DNA of 64,000 nucleotides from Labilithrix sp. (GTDB taxonomy: Bacteria; Myxococcota_A; Polyangia; Polyangiales; Polyangiaceae): the NCBI GenBank assembly GCA_019637175.1, contig JAHBWD010000025.1, positions 1-64,000 on the forward strand. The letters run 5' to 3'. The position numbers were made by a program, and so were the translations under genes. Positions within the stretch are counted from its first letter, which is position 1. Every line of letters starts with the position of its first letter. This document shows positions 25,679-38,795 of the stretch, piece after piece. The notes under the pieces were generated by a model that worked only from the letters and a program-made list of their open reading frames with translations, ran no database searches and was not told where the DNA came from.

Positions 25679-27634
25679 CTAGGGGTTGCCCGGGGAAGTG
25701 GCGTTCGCCGGCAAAGGCTTCGGTGCTTCGGAGCGGCGTGGGAGGAGCTTGATCGGGCCCGTGTAGTACTTCGGCGCCGGGCTCGACTCGACACGGGTGC
25801 TCATGTCGCTGATGGTGCGCGAGACGGCGTCGCGCATCTGGTTCAAGAGCAGGTTCGGCGCGAGCCCGATGACGAAGATGGCGATGATGAGCGGCGCGAT
25901 CGCGATGATCTCGCGGCTGTTCATGTCCGGCAGGTTCCTGTTCTCTTCGCGCGTGATCGGCCCGAAGAACATCTTCTGCACGCCGGTGAGCATGTAGAGC
26001 GCGGCGACGATGACGCCGAGCGCGGCGCCGACGGCCTGGATGCCGTTGACGTGACCGAGCTTGTTCGAGACGAACGTGCCGGTGATGACCAAGAACTCGC
26101 CGACGAAGCCGTTCAACCCCGGCAGCCCGATGCTCGCCATCGTCGCGATGATGAACATCGTCGCGTAGACGGGCATCGGCTTGGCGAGCCCGCCGAAGTC
26201 GTCGAGCTGGCGCGTGTGCCGACGGTCGTAGATGACGCCGACGAGGAGGAAGAGCGCGCCGGTCGAGATGCCGTGGTTGATCATCTGGAGCACGGCGCCT
26301 TCCATCGACGCCTGCGTGGCGGCGAAGAGGCCGAGCATCACGTAGCCGAGGTGCGCGACCGACGAGTACGCGACGAGGCGCTTGATGTCGTCTTGCCGCC
26401 AGGCGCAGAAGCCTCCGTAGAGGATGCCGCCGAGCACCGCGACGCCCGCGAGCGTCGCCGCGAATTCCGCCGACGCCTCGGGGAAGAGGCCCATGCAGAA
26501 GCGGAGGTACCCGTAGGTGCCCATCTTCAGCATGACCGCCGCGAGGATCACCGAGCCCGCCGTCGGCGCCTCGGTGTGCGCGTCGGGCAGCCAGGTGTGC
26601 ACCGGGAACATCGGGACCTTGATGAGGAACGACAGCGCGAACCCGGCGAAGAGCCAGATCTGGATGTTGCGCGGGAACACGATCCGCTGGAGCTCGAAGT
26701 AGTCGAAGCTCGTCGGCCCGCCCGTGACCTTGCCGTACGTGTACGCGACGTAAAGGATCGCGGCGAGCATCAGCATGCTGCCGAACATCGTGTAGAGGAA
26801 GAACTTGATCGCGCTCTTGATCCGGTTCGAGCCGCCCCAGACGCCGATCATGACGTACATGGGGATGAGGACCATCTCCCAGAAGACGTAGAAGAGGAAG
26901 AGATCGAGCGCGACGAAGGAGCCGATCATCGCCGCCTCGAGGAGGAGCAGCGAGAAGCACCAATCCTTGATCCTCGTGTTGATCGGACCGAACGACGCGT
27001 AGGCGGCGATCGGCGAGATGAACACCGTGAGGATCACGAGCCAGAGCGAGATGCCGTCGATCGCGACGTGATAGTGGATGCCGAAGCGCTCGATCCACAC
27101 GACGTCCTGGTTGAAGTGGTACTCGCGGCCCATGTCGACGCGGAGCAGCGGGATCGTCGCCAGCATCGTGGCGAACATCACGAGGAGCGTCGTCGCCTTG
27201 AGCAGGCGCGGCGCCTGACGCGGCAAGAAGAGGATCGCGATCGCGCCCGCCAACGGCAGGCCGATGAGCCACGAGAGGAGGCTCGTCGACTCCGGCGGCG
27301 GCTCGACGTCGGTCGCCGAGATCGCGGCCGAGGGCCACATCCGGATCACGAACAGCGCGAAGAGCGCCGCCATGATCGCGAGGGGGAAGCGCACCTTCCA
27401 GCCGTGGCCCTGCGGCACCAGGATGCCGACGACGGCGGCGGCCGCGAGGGGGAGGATCGAGCCGATCGCCGCGTTGGCCGCGCTGAAGGAGGCGGCGTCT
27501 TTCTGATCGCCGGCGCCGAGGAGCTGCGTCAGCGCGACGACGGCGATGACGAGCGCGAGGACGAAGAACGTCGGCGCGACCCAGGCCGGGCGGCCGGGGG
27601 CGGGCGTGTGTGCGGGGGAAAGCTTGGTCGCCAT
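25679..27634 (-). CDS. nuoM: NADH-quinone oxidoreductase subunit M
   Basis: 651 residues; typical NuoM is about 500-560. The antiporter core is clear (FLFYVFWEMVLIPMYVMIGV; FLIKVPMFPVHTWLPDAHTE; VAYSSVAHLGYVMLGL). The extra length is an N-terminal Pro-rich lead and two additional hydrophobic segments before the first conserved helix (about 1-125), plus a Pro/Arg-rich C-terminal tail. The gene lies 4 bp from nuoL. Membrane proton-pumping subunit of complex I. Confidence 0.95.
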   Translation of the reverse strand: MATKLSPAHTPAPGRPAWVAPTFFVLALVIAVVALTQLLGAGDQKDAASFSAANAAIGSILPLAAAAVVGILVPQGHGWKVRFPLAIMAALFALFVIRMWPSAAISATDVEPPPESTSLLSWLIGLPLAGAIAILFLPRQAPRLLKATTLLVMFATMLATIPLLRVDMGREYHFNQDVVWIERFGIHYHVAIDGISLWLVILTVFISPIAAYASFGPINTRIKDWCFSLLLLEAAMIGSFVALDLFLFYVFWEMVLIPMYVMIGVWGGSNRIKSAIKFFLYTMFGSMLMLAAILYVAYTYGKVTGGPTSFDYFELQRIVFPRNIQIWLFAGFALSFLIKVPMFPVHTWLPDAHTEAPTAGSVILAAVMLKMGTYGYLRFCMGLFPEASAEFAATLAGVAVLGGILYGGFCAWRQDDIKRLVAYSSVAHLGYVMLGLFAATQASMEGAVLQMINHGISTGALFLLVGVIYDRRHTRQLDDFGGLAKPMPVYATMFIIATMASIGLPGLNGFVGEFLVITGTFVSNKLGHVNGIQAVGAALGVIVAALYMLTGVQKMFFGPITREENRNLPDMNSREIIAIAPLIIAIFVIGLAPNLLLNQMRDAVSRTISDMSTRVESSPAPKYYTGPIKLLPRRSEAPKPLPANATSPGNP

Positions 27635-27638
27635 GGGG

Positions 27639-30410
<2,772 letters not shown>

Positions 30411-30412
30411 GG

Positions 30413-30718
30413 TCAGTTCTTCAAGAGGTCGGCTTCGTCCGAACGAACGGTCCGACGTACGCGGAAGAGCGAGAGGACGATGGCGAGGCCGACGGCGACC
30501 TCGGCCGCCTCGGCGGCGATGAGGAAGAAGGCGAAGACCTGACCGGTCATCGCGTCCATCCGCGTGCGGTTGAAGGCGACGAGCGCGACGTTGACCGCGT
30601 TGAGCATGATCTCGATGCTCATCAGCGTGACGATGACGTTGCGCCTCACGAGGAAGCCGACGCCTCCGATGGTGAAGAGCAGGGCGCTCAGGGCGACGTA
30701 GTAGTCGACGGGGATCAC
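30413..30718 (-). CDS. nuoK: NADH-quinone oxidoreductase subunit K
   Basis: 101 residues, the standard NuoK size, with three hydrophobic helices and the conserved membrane glutamates (MSIEIMLNAVNVALVAF and FFLIAAEAAEVAVGLAIV). GTG 30718 overlaps the nuoJ stop by 4 bp. Longer in-frame extension is antisense to nuoJ and not real. Confidence 0.95.
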   Translation of the reverse strand: MIPVDYYVALSALLFTIGGVGFLVRRNVIVTLMSIEIMLNAVNVALVAFNRTRMDAMTGQVFAFFLIAAEAAEVAVGLAIVLSLFRVRRTVRSDEADLLKN

Positions 30719-31308
30719 GATCCTGCCTCCGCGTCGGCCTTCTCGGCCGAGGCCGCTTGCGGGCCCTCGTGCTTGGCGCGGCCGCGCGCGACGGCGACGG
30801 CGCCGACGATCGCGACCATCAAGAGCAGGCTCGAGAGCTCGAACGGCACGAGGCCGTGGCTGAAGAGGACCTGCCCGAAGGAGTCGATGCTGCCGAAGTC
30901 GGCCGGCGCTTCCGGGAGCATCTTGCCCTTCACGATCGGCGGCGCCGATCGAACGAGGAGCGACATCGCGCCGAGCCCGGCGAGGCCGAAGAGCCCGGCG
31001 CCGATGGTGCGTACGACCTGACCTCGCTTGTCGCTCGGCGGCGTCGCGCTCGGACCGAGGAGCATGATGACGAAGAGGAAGAGGACGACGATCGCGCCGG
31101 CGTAGACGATGAGCTGGATCGCCGCGAGGAACTGCGCGTGGAGCGCGAGGTAGATCCCGGCGATCGCGAGGATCATCATCAAGAGGCCCATCGCGCCGCG
31201 GATGGGGTTCTTCGCGCTCACGGTGAAGAGCGCGCCGGCGACGGCCATCGCCGCGCACACGAAGAAGTAACCCTGTCCCAGTGCGAGCTCGGTCGGTGTC
31301 GGGTGCAT
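30715..31308 (-). CDS. nuoJ: NADH-quinone oxidoreductase subunit J
   Basis: 197 residues with five hydrophobic helices and the NuoJ signature NPIRGAMGLLMMILAIAGIY ... QLIVYAGAIVVLFLFVIMLL. The C terminus ends in a charged Ala/Glu-rich tail. It follows nuoF directly; nuoG, nuoH and nuoI, which lie between F and J in most operons, are missing here. Confidence 0.95.
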   Translation of the reverse strand: MHPTPTELALGQGYFFVCAAMAVAGALFTVSAKNPIRGAMGLLMMILAIAGIYLALHAQFLAAIQLIVYAGAIVVLFLFVIMLLGPSATPPSDKRGQVVRTIGAGLFGLAGLGAMSLLVRSAPPIVKGKMLPEAPADFGSIDSFGQVLFSHGLVPFELSSLLLMVAIVGAVAVARGRAKHEGPQAASAEKADAEAGS

Positions 31309-31325
31309 GGGTCTCCTCTCAGGTC

Positions 31326-32696
31326 TCAGGAAAGCGGGCCGAGGGGGGTGAGCGACGCGTCGTGGCTTCGCCGCTCGCCTCGTACGTGGGCCTCGAACTC
31401 CTTGCGGAACTTCTTGAGGAACCCGAGCGCGGGCATCGCGGTGCCTTCGCCGAAGGCGCAGATCGTGTTGCCCATGATGTTGTTCGCGATGTCGTGGAGG
31501 CTATCGAGCTCCTCCATGCTCGCCGTCCCCGCGACGAGCTTGTCGGCGATGCGGAGGAGCCAGCCGGAGCCTTCGCGGCACGGCGTGCACTGCCCGCACG
31601 ACTCGTGGCGGTAGAACTGCATCAGGTTCTGGAACGCGGCGACGGGGTCGGTGCCCTCCGCCATGACCGTCGCGCAACACGTGCCGAGCATCGTGCCGAG
31701 CGCGCGGTACGTGTCGACGCCGAGCGGAACGTCGAGCGCGCTCTGGCCGTGCCACGCGTGCAGCGGCGACTTCTCGTCGGGCGCGTGGACCATGTCGTCG
31801 GCGCGGATGAGCGGCGTCGACGATCCGCCGGGGATCGCGCAGAGCAGCGGCTTGTCGCCGAGGACGCCGCCGCCGAGATCGTAGATGAGCTCGCGCAGCG
31901 TGAGGCCGACCGCGCACTCGTAGACGCCCGGCTTCTTCACGTGACCGTTGACGCCGAAGAGGCGGACGCCGCCGTCGTTCAGGTGGTGGATCGACGAGAG
32001 CTTCGAGAACGCCTCGCAGCCGAGCATGAACGCGGTCGGCACCGCGGCGATCGTCTCGAGGTTGTTCACCGTGGTCGGGCAGCCGAAGGCGCCGGCCTGC
32101 GCAGGGAAGGGGGGCTTGAGGCGCGGCTCGCCGCGGCGGCCCTCGAGCGAGTTGAGGAGGCTCGTCTCTTCGCCGCAGATGTACGCGCCGGCGCCGGTGT
32201 GCACGACGCAGTCGACCGCGTAGTCTTTCCCGAAGGGGTTCTTGCCGAGGTAGCCCTTGGCCTTCGCTTCCTTGATCGCGCCCCAGAGGCGCGCCTTCGA
32301 GAGGTGCAGCTCGTCGCGCACGTAGATGTACGCGACGTGCGCGCCGATGGCGTAGCAGCCGATGATGCAGCCCTCGATCACGGAGTGAGGGTTCTCCTCC
32401 ATGAGCGTGCGGTCTTTGTGCGTGCCGGGCTCGCCCTCATCGGCGTTGATGACGAGGTACGCGGGCTTGGTCGCGTGGGGCTTCATGAAGCTCCACTTCA
32501 CGCCCATCGGGAACCCCGCGCCGCCGCGGCCGCGGATGTTCGCCTTCTTCGCCTCGTTCACGACGTCGGCGGGCGACATCGTGGTGAGGATCTTGCGCGC
32601 GATCTCGTAGCCGCGGACCTCGCGCTCGTAGACCGGGAGCGTCCAGCCGTTCGGCAGCCCGTAGACCTTCGTGAGGTAGTTGGTTTGCTTGAGCAT
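31326..32696 (-). CDS. nuoF: NADH-quinone oxidoreductase subunit F (NADH/FMN-binding)
   Basis: 456 residues. FMN/NADH-binding loop GRGGAGFPMGVKW, NADH site ICGEETSLLNSLEG, and the N3 [4Fe-4S] cluster ligands in ESCGQCTPCREG plus a later Cys (NTICAFGE). All expected catalytic parts are intact. It takes electrons from NADH and passes them to FMN. The gene follows nuoE by 13 bp; the C-terminal tail is a few residues longer than usual. Confidence 0.96.
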   Translation of the reverse strand: MLKQTNYLTKVYGLPNGWTLPVYEREVRGYEIARKILTTMSPADVVNEAKKANIRGRGGAGFPMGVKWSFMKPHATKPAYLVINADEGEPGTHKDRTLMEENPHSVIEGCIIGCYAIGAHVAYIYVRDELHLSKARLWGAIKEAKAKGYLGKNPFGKDYAVDCVVHTGAGAYICGEETSLLNSLEGRRGEPRLKPPFPAQAGAFGCPTTVNNLETIAAVPTAFMLGCEAFSKLSSIHHLNDGGVRLFGVNGHVKKPGVYECAVGLTLRELIYDLGGGVLGDKPLLCAIPGGSSTPLIRADDMVHAPDEKSPLHAWHGQSALDVPLGVDTYRALGTMLGTCCATVMAEGTDPVAAFQNLMQFYRHESCGQCTPCREGSGWLLRIADKLVAGTASMEELDSLHDIANNIMGNTICAFGEGTAMPALGFLKKFRKEFEAHVRGERRSHDASLTPLGPLS

Positions 32697-32709
32697 GGCG
32701 TCGCGGGCT

Positions 32710-33189
32710 TCAGTCTCGCTGGAGGCGGTCGAGGATCTCGTCGACGGCCGAGAGCGTGAGGTTCTCGTGGTAGTCCTTGTCGACCTGCATCATCGGGGCG
32801 GTGCCGCAGCTCGCGAGGCACTCGGCCGTGCGGAGCGTGACCTTGCCGTCCTTCGTCGTGTGGCCCGCCTTCACGCCGAGCTTCTTCTCGCAGTGCTCGA
32901 GCAGCTGGCCCGCGCCGCGGAGCGCGCACGGCAGCGTTCGGCAGACCCAGACCTGATGCTTGCCGACCGGCTTCTGGTTGAAGAGCGTGTAGAACGTCAC
33001 GACGCCCTTCACGTGGGCCGGCGGAAGGTCGAGCCTGTGGGAGACCCACTCGACGACCTCGTCGCTGATCCAGCCATTTTGGTCCTGGCAGAGGTGGAGC
33101 GCGGGTATGCACGCCGCCATCTTGTTGGGGTAGCGCTGCAGGATCTCGTCGAGCTCGCGATTGCGATCGGGCGTCAGAGCGAAGGGCAT
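32710..33189 (-). CDS. nuoE: NADH-quinone oxidoreductase subunit E ([2Fe-2S])
   Basis: 159 residues. The [2Fe-2S] N1a ligands are in the usual CX4C (VCRTLPCAL) and CX3C (ECLASCGTAP) pairs. First gene of the nuo cluster. No good ribosome site is seen before ATG 33189, but a candidate promoter lies at 33238-33267. Confidence 0.95.
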   Translation of the reverse strand: MPFALTPDRNRELDEILQRYPNKMAACIPALHLCQDQNGWISDEVVEWVSHRLDLPPAHVKGVVTFYTLFNQKPVGKHQVWVCRTLPCALRGAGQLLEHCEKKLGVKAGHTTKDGKVTLRTAECLASCGTAPMMQVDKDYHENLTLSAVDEILDRLQRD

Positions 33190-33237
33190 GGGGGCGGGCG
33201 AACAAATGTCCCGGAAAATCGGGGTTTTCGCGCGCGC

Positions 33238-33267
33238 ACGCTATTGCGAAGCGACGGTCTGTGTCAA
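33238..33267 (-). promoter_or_regulatory. Candidate sigma70-type promoter for the nuo operon
   Basis: Minus strand: TTGACA at 33267-33262, an 18-bp spacer, and TAGCGT at 33243-33238. The -35 is a perfect consensus; the -10 is weak. The leader to nuoE would be about 45 nt. Confidence 0.4.
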
Positions 33268-33305
33268 GGACGCTAGACGCCTCGCCGCCGCGCCATTGCA
33301 TGTAC

Positions 33306-33335
33306 TTGAGGAGCGCGGTCGCGTGCCGCTATGCT
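33306..33335 (+). promoter_or_regulatory. Candidate sigma70-type promoter for the zinc-ribbon/TM2 gene
   Basis: TTGAGG (33306-33311), an 18-bp spacer and TATGCT (33330-33335). It predicts a transcript start near 33342 and supports the TTG start at 33370 over the ATG at 33331, which lies inside the -10 box. Confidence 0.4.
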
Positions 33336-33369
33336 GCGCGCCGGATCGTCATCCGTAGCGGAGGTTCTT

Positions 33370-34482
33370 TTGTTCTGCCCGAACTGTGGGATGCAAAACG
33401 CCGAGACCGCGCAGACGTGCGCGAAGTGCAGCTTCGCCCTGAAGACCGCCGCCGCCCCGAAGTTCAAAGGGACGATGTTGATGATGAATCAGCCGGGCGC
33501 GATGCCCCCGCGGCCCGCCGCTGCGCCGGTGCCGACGCCAGCTCCGGCGCCAGCTCCTGCTCCCCCGAGCGGCGGCGCGGGCCCGGCGTCGAATCCGGGA
33601 TTCACCGCCGAGGCGGCGCCGATCGGCGCGGGTGTACCCGCCGCGGGCGCGAACGCCGCCGCGCCGAGCCGCTTGAAGGGCACGATCGTGGGCGTCGCGC
33701 CTCCGAACTTCGGGGCGGCTCCTGCGCCCGCCGCGCCGCCGCCTGCCGCCGCCGCGCCTGCCGCGCCGGAGCACCAGAGCTTCGGATCGCCGGCCGACGC
33801 GAACCCGCTCGCGGGAACGATGGCGCTCGACGCCCCGTCGCCCTTCGCCGCTCCTCCAGGCGCTCCGCCGCCTGCCGGAGGATCGCCGAGCAACCCGGGC
33901 TTCGGCGGACCCCCGGGCGATCCGTTCGGCGGGCCTCCTCCCGGCGGCGCGCCGGGGGCCAGCCCTTACGGCGCTCCGCCGCCGCCCGCCGACTTCGGCG
34001 CTCCTCCTCCTCCTCCTGCTCACGCTCCTGCTCCTGCCGATTTCGGCGGGCCTCCTCCCGGCGGCGCGCCGGGCGCGTTCGGCGGGCCTCCTCCCGGCGA
34101 CTTCGCGCCGCAGCCGGGCTTCGGCGGGCCTCCTCCGGGCGGGCAGCCCTTCGGCGCACCCCCTGCGCAAGACTTCAACAACCCCCACGCGATGGGCGGC
34201 GGCGCGCCGATGCAGCCGTACGCCGGCGGCCCGATGATGGGCGCGCCGCACGCCGGCATGATGGGCGCGCCGGGCGAGGGCAAGTCGTTCATGACGACGC
34301 TGCTGCTCGCGCTGTTCGCCGGCTCGCTCGGCGTGCACCGCTTCTACACGGGCCACACGCTCTTCGGGATCATCCAGCTCTTCACCCTCGGGGGCTGCGG
34401 GATCTGGGCGCTCATCGACATCATCATGATCGTCACGGGAAAGTACACGGACGCGCAGGGCCGTCCGCTCGTGAAGAGCTGA
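33370..34482 (+). CDS. Zinc-ribbon, Pro/Gly-rich, TM2-domain protein
   Basis: 370 residues from TTG 33370, with GGAGG 5 nt before it; it then begins (M)[19 protein letters not shown], a four-Cys zinc ribbon. Residues about 40-290 are low-complexity Pro/Ala/Gly, including repeated GGPPPGG-type units (for example [11 protein letters not shown]). The C-terminal ~65 residues are a TM2 domain of two helices around [20 protein letters not shown]. The layout is that of a cytoplasmic ribbon on a long flexible arm tethered to the membrane. TM2 proteins often bind envelope proteins, but this partner is unknown. Upstream ATG 33331 is not used (see the promoter). Confidence 0.85.
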   Translation: MFCPNCGMQNAETAQTCAKCSFALKTAAAPKFKGTMLMMNQPGAMPPRPAAAPVPTPAPAPAPAPPSGGAGPASNPGFTAEAAPIGAGVPAAGANAAAPSRLKGTIVGVAPPNFGAAPAPAAPPPAAAAPAAPEHQSFGSPADANPLAGTMALDAPSPFAAPPGAPPPAGGSPSNPGFGGPPGDPFGGPPPGGAPGASPYGAPPPPADFGAPPPPPAHAPAPADFGGPPPGGAPGAFGGPPPGDFAPQPGFGGPPPGGQPFGAPPAQDFNNPHAMGGGAPMQPYAGGPMMGAPHAGMMGAPGEGKSFMTTLLLALFAGSLGVHRFYTGHTLFGIIQLFTLGGCGIWALIDIIMIVTGKYTDAQGRPLVKS

Positions 34483-34483
34483 C

Positions 34484-35967
<1,484 letters not shown>

Positions 35968-36100
35968 GGAAGGCTCATGCCGGTACCACGGTGGCGGCGC
36001 CCGTACAAACTGAGCTTGCGGCCGGCCGGCACGGCTCGAGGTTTCGAGGCGGCGACCTCGGCTTGACCCCTCCGGCGAACGGGGCCAAAACCCCCTCGAA

Positions 36101-37810
36101 ATGCGCGCGCCGAGAAACATCGCGGGGCTGCCGCGCGTTCACGCGCTCATGCGCGCGCTCGCGACGGAGCTCTGGCCGATCCGCCGCGCGTCCGCCCCGC
36201 GCGCGCTCGCGTGCCTGCTGCTCGGCGGAATCGCGGGCTACCTGCTCGTTCCGGCGCCGCCCGCGGCCGAAGCGACGCGACCGCCCGAGGTCACGCTCGG
36301 CGGCAAGCCGCTCCCCCTCGAGGGCGGCGCCGGAGCGACCCTCGACGCCGCGCGCGCCGTCGCACGCGCGTGGAGCGGGGGCAAGGTCGCGCTGACGGCG
36401 GCGTCGGCGACGACCGAGACGACGCGCGAGGCGATCGGCGCGCGCGTCGATCCGCAGCGCCTCGCCTCGCTGGTCGCGCAGATCCACGATCCGCGATCGG
36501 CGCTGCGCCGCGCCGCGAAGAAGAACGGGCGCCCGGTGGCGCTGCCGCTGCCGGTGTCGGTCGACGCGCCGCGCGCGCTGACCGCGCTCCTCGCGCTGAA
36601 AGACGAGCTCGATCGCGCGCCGGCGAACGCGCGCCTCGACGTGTCGGCGCGCAAGGTCGTCCCCGACGAGCCGGGCGTTCGGGTCGACGTCTACGCGACG
36701 CTCGCGCGCCTCGAGCGCGCGCTCGCCGACGCCGCGGACGAGACCACGGTCGAGATCGTCTCCGAGAGCGTGCCCGCCGCGCGCAGCGCGGCGCAGATCG
36801 AGGAGGTGCGCGAGCTCGTCGCCCAGGGCGAGGTGCTCGGGTACTTCGAGACGAAGTACGCGCGCGACATGAAGCACGAGGCGCGTACGTTCAACCTGAG
36901 GCGCGCGGCCTCGAAGCTCGACGGTCACGTCCTCATGCCCGGCGAGATGTTCGACTTCAACGAGGTCGTCGGGCCGCGCAACGAGGCGAACGGCTACAAG
37001 GTCGCTCCGGTCATCGCTCAGGGCGAGCTCGTCGACGGCATCGGCGGCGGCACGTGCCAGATCGCGGGGACGCTCCACGGCGCGGCGTTCTTCGCCGGGC
37101 TCGACATCGTCGAGCGCCGGCCCCACACGCGACCGAGCTTCTACATCAAGATGGGGCTCGACGCGGCCGTCGCGTATCCCACGATCACGCTGCGCTTGCG
37201 AAACCCGTTCTCGCATCCGGTCGTGTTGCACGAGACGGTGGAGAACGGCTTCGTGCGCGCGGAGATCCTCGGGCCGAAGCGCACGCGCGACGTGACGTTC
37301 GTGCGGAAGATGAACGACGTGACGCCGTTCGCCGAAAAGGAGATCCCCGATCCGAAGATCCCGAAGGGCGAGCGCGTGCTCTCGCAGCGCGGGATCCCCG
37401 GCTTCCGGATCACCCGGTGGCGGCTGCTCCGCGAGGGATCGTTCGCCGTGCGCGAGCGCATGCAAGACCACTATCCGCCGACGACGCAGATCTGGAAGGT
37501 CGGAACGGGCGAGCCGAACCCGAAGTTCGAGCCGCGCGACGACGAGCACCCCGAGTACGTCGCCGACGAGTACCTCGCCATCTCGCAGGGACCGTCGATC
37601 GTCTCCCCCAAAGGCGAAAGCAGAGGCGAGAAGAAGGAGCGGGGAGGTGTGACGGTGGAGTCGCGGGTAGCAGGTCGTTACGGCACGCACGGATGGATGG
37701 CGCGAGAGGGCTTCATCAAAGACGAGGGCGGAACTGAAAGAAGAAGAGGAGGGGCCGCGCGCAAGCCCTCGACCTCTCGTGGCGACGACGACGCCGTGCA
37801 AGTCGACTGA
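36101..37810 (+). CDS. VanW family membrane-anchored protein
   Basis: 569 residues. One N-terminal hydrophobic anchor (about 35-55: ALACLLLGGIAGYLLVPA) is followed by a YoaR-like region (about 70-265). The VanW domain (about 275-440) has the sequences LMPGEMFDFNEVVGPRNEAN, DGIGGGTCQIAGTLHGAAF and YIKMGLDAAVAYP. The C terminus is charged and low-complexity. VanW domains are found in vancomycin-resistance clusters and many envelope proteins; their activity is not defined. The gene is divergent from ychF. Nothing here suggests a resistance cluster. Confidence 0.87.
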   Translation: MRAPRNIAGLPRVHALMRALATELWPIRRASAPRALACLLLGGIAGYLLVPAPPAAEATRPPEVTLGGKPLPLEGGAGATLDAARAVARAWSGGKVALTAASATTETTREAIGARVDPQRLASLVAQIHDPRSALRRAAKKNGRPVALPLPVSVDAPRALTALLALKDELDRAPANARLDVSARKVVPDEPGVRVDVYATLARLERALADAADETTVEIVSESVPAARSAAQIEEVRELVAQGEVLGYFETKYARDMKHEARTFNLRRAASKLDGHVLMPGEMFDFNEVVGPRNEANGYKVAPVIAQGELVDGIGGGTCQIAGTLHGAAFFAGLDIVERRPHTRPSFYIKMGLDAAVAYPTITLRLRNPFSHPVVLHETVENGFVRAEILGPKRTRDVTFVRKMNDVTPFAEKEIPDPKIPKGERVLSQRGIPGFRITRWRLLREGSFAVRERMQDHYPPTTQIWKVGTGEPNPKFEPRDDEHPEYVADEYLAISQGPSIVSPKGESRGEKKERGGVTVESRVAGRYGTHGWMAREGFIKDEGGTERRRGGAARKPSTSRGDDDAVQVD

Positions 37811-37936
37811 CCGGTCGGCGCGCGCACCACCTCCTCGGCTCGCCTCCGACGTCTCGAAGCCGTCACGGAGGTGCGCGAAACTCCGGCCACTTCGCGCGTT
37901 CTGCGGGCGCCGATCTCTGCTATCCAAGTAGAGAGG

Positions 37937-38761
37937 ATGGGAGACTCACGCGCGTCCCCTGGCTTCGGGCAGGTCGACCTCGATCTCGATGACGACGGTC
38001 TCGAGAACGAGCCGCCGGAGTCTGCGTCGCGGAGCGTCGGCGCGAAGGAGCCGAACACCGGCGTGACGCGACGGAGCGCGTCCGTCCACGACGAGTCGAC
38101 GCGCGTCGTCGCGGGCGACGTGCTCGCGAGCATCACGCGTCCGCCGCCGGCGTTTCCGCAGAGCGAGCGCACGCGCGCGTGGGCGGAGATCGACGAGCAG
38201 CTCCTCTCGGTGGGCGCGCCGCAGGAAGACGACGCGCCGATCTCTTCGGGCGCGCGCACCGGATCGGCGTCGGCATCGGGATCGGGCATCGCCACGCGCG
38301 ACGACCGCGTCGCCGCGATGCGCGAGCTCTACGCGAAGGGCGACGCCGACGGCGCGCTCGCGCTCGCCGCCACGCTCTCTCGACCGCCCGAGCCGCCGCG
38401 AGGTCAGGACTACCCCGACGCGAGCGTGATCATCGAGTTCGGCGAAGACGAGATCAGCGATCCCTTCGGCGGGCTCATCCCGCTCGACGACGAGGGCGAC
38501 GAGCTGTCGAGCAAGCCCACGGTCGTGCCCCCGCAGCCGCCGCTCTTGACGCTGACCGAGCGCCACAGCATCCCGCGCGTGCTCAAATCTCCCGCCGAGG
38601 TGGCGAAGCTGCCGATCGATCATCGCGCGGGCTTCCTCCTCGCCCACGTCGACGGTATGCAGACGCTCGAGGAGATCCTCGACATATGCGCGATGCCCCC
38701 CGTCGAAGCGCTCGATCTCATCGGCAAGCTGCGAGAGATGGGCGTCATCGAGTTCGAGTAG
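37937..38761 (+). CDS. Hypothetical protein with acidic N terminus and helical C-terminal domain
   Basis: 274 residues from ATG 37937 (GAGAGG just upstream). The N-terminal ~200 residues are acidic, Ser/Pro-rich and probably disordered, with a short helical piece (RVAAMRELYAKGDADGALAL). The C-terminal ~70 residues are compact (SIPRVLKSPAEVAKLPIDHR ... LLAHVDGMQTLEEILDICAM), resembling the small helical domains I recall at the ends of many myxobacterial regulators. It precedes coaBC by 35 bp. Function unknown. Confidence 0.65.
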   Translation: MGDSRASPGFGQVDLDLDDDGLENEPPESASRSVGAKEPNTGVTRRSASVHDESTRVVAGDVLASITRPPPAFPQSERTRAWAEIDEQLLSVGAPQEDDAPISSGARTGSASASGSGIATRDDRVAAMRELYAKGDADGALALAATLSRPPEPPRGQDYPDASVIIEFGEDEISDPFGGLIPLDDEGDELSSKPTVVPPQPPLLTLTERHSIPRVLKSPAEVAKLPIDHRAGFLLAHVDGMQTLEEILDICAMPPVEALDLIGKLREMGVIEFE

Positions 38762-38795
38762 CCCGGTCGCCCCGACCGCGACGCGAGAGGGCGCG

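Noticed and set aside
33331-33369. ATG 33331 as start of the zinc-ribbon/TM2 gene
   Set aside because: It overlaps the -10 box of the candidate promoter and lacks a ribosome site; TTG 33370 has GGAGG 5 nt upstream.
36101-37810. VanW gene as vancomycin-resistance marker
   Set aside because: No vanA, vanH, vanX or vanRS genes are near. VanW domains occur widely in envelope proteins.
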